Shown one piece after another: positions 63,044 through 64,000 of a DNA stretch of 64,000 nt. Under the pieces are notes generated by a model. The model did not search any database, was not told the DNA's origin, and worked only from the letters and a program-made list of their open reading frames with translations. The position numbers and the translations under genes were made by a program. The number at the start of each line of letters is the position of its first letter. Position 1 is the first letter of the stretch. Where the stretch lies: NCBI GenBank assembly GCA_000499405.2, contig HG738137.1:7750001-7814000 (forward strand). The letters run 5' to 3'. This stretch comes from Onchocerca volvulus (lineage: Eukaryota; Nematoda; Chromadorea; Rhabditida; Onchocercidae).

Positions 63044-64000
63044 TAGATGAAGAAAAATGATGAAAGATGCTGAAAATACGTATTTAAAAAAAAGTCGGGA
63101 AATTAAAGAATTCTAAAAAGTGTCATTTTTCAAAACAAAGAAACAAAAAAATTTGGGTTGAACGCAACTATGAATGATTTTGGAATAATCTTAAAATTAT
63201 TTTCGAATTTTTTCTTTAAAAATATGCAAACAAGAAAGAAATTTTCTTTATAAAAACATTCGGAGAAGTAATCAGGTTGAGGGATAAAGGAATGAAGCAG
63301 AAATTAATAACTAAGAATATTTAATTCTTGCACTCAAGTAAATAACAAAAAAAACTCCAGTAAAAAAAATTTTCAAAATAAGGTGGAAAAAATTAGAACA
63401 AGAAATAGGTTCAAAATTTCATCGAGAAAAGTATCGAAAGTTTTCTTTTTCTTCCCTGGATGATATTCTAAAAATTTTAGGATTCACAACAACCTCGGCC
63501 AAAATTAATGATCAAATCTCGACAACCTTCAGGCATTTTTCAATGAGATACTAATGAAATACAATTAAAACTTGTGCTTGACTAGTTTGTTTTTAGCAAA
63601 ATTAATTTGAAAGTATCTGATTAAAAGTTAACATATAAGAATAAAAAATTGCAAATTTGACGAAATTTATGACTCAAAAATGATATATGGAGTGTAACAT
63701 TAATATCAGACGAGAATTCCGTCTAAAATTAAATTTCAGAAATGACAGATGGGAAAGAAAATGTAAGTAAACAAGCAAAGTTTGAAAAATGAAAAGTTCG
63801 TTGTTGTTTTTTTTTTTTCAGAAGTTTCAAAATTTGCTAGAAAAAAGAAGTCGACTATTATATGGAAAGCAAAGATTAGCATTAAAAATAAACGATAAAA
63901 TAAAATTAAGCAATTAGAGTTTCGACTTAAGGGAAAAAACTTTGACATTTTCAGGCGAAAACGTTCATTTCCTTCCGGCAAGCCTTTTCTTTTCTTAACA
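63044..64000. other. AT-rich terminal segment, nothing recognised
   Basis: Poly-A/T-rich sequence with no supported gene, RNA or repeat family. The minus-strand ORF at 63981-63736 is Phe/Lys-rich low complexity and may continue outside the window. Confidence 0.5.

Noticed and set aside
62869..63060. 63-codon plus-strand ORF
   Set aside because: It lies wholly inside the Helitron-like repeat.
1..64000. tRNA, rRNA, CRISPR arrays or bacterial operons
   Set aside because: None was recognised by eye; gene structure is clearly spliced and eukaryotic. tRNA genes could still be present, since a covariance search could not be run.

Overview
The window reads as AT-rich nuclear DNA of a nematode, most likely a spirurid or filarial-type species. 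The genes are split into small exons with tight GT..AG junctions and short T-rich acceptors. Several start codons lie a few bases downstream of a TTTCAG/TTCAG-type acceptor that has no upstream coding exon, which is the usual look of a spliced-leader trans-splice site. The organism call is an inference; no species-specific marker was seen.

Layout. 1.4-2.1 kb (+): an intronless 205-residue RS-rich protein with one C-terminal membrane segment. 2.1-10.4 kb: mostly non-coding, rich in simple repeats, with some weak exon-like islands. 11.1-12.7 kb (-): proteasome subunit beta-7 (PSMB4/pbs-7), six exons joined in phase. 13.6-17.6 kb (-): a DUS1-type tRNA-dihydrouridine synthase, nine exons, with a possible extra 5' exon near 18.3 kb. 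20.6-22.9 kb (+): a coiled-coil protein that aligns by eye with WTAP, seven exons. 23.5-25.5 kb (-): a carbonic anhydrase-related protein that has lost two of the three zinc-binding histidines, six exons. 25.5-38.4 kb: no confident gene, but a sequon-bearing tandem repeat and weak coding islands. 38.4-59.6 kb (-): a four-exon gene for a 199-residue protein ending in a CaaX box (CNLQ). Its first intron would be about 19.7 kb and fills most of the rest of the window. A small two-exon ORF lies inside that intron on the same strand.

Repeats. A short interspersed family recurs at about 33.1, 49.0, 53.3 and 62.8 kb. The 62.8 kb copy has all the hallmarks of a non-autonomous Helitron: 5' TC, a 3' hairpin followed by CTAG, and insertion between A and T. 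A separate fold-back element sits at 48.03-48.17 kb.

The genes look like ordinary housekeeping and signalling loci (protein degradation, tRNA modification, RNA-methylation scaffold, lipid-anchored protein) rather than one pathway. Exon joins were made by hand and protein identities come from remembered family motifs, not from a search.
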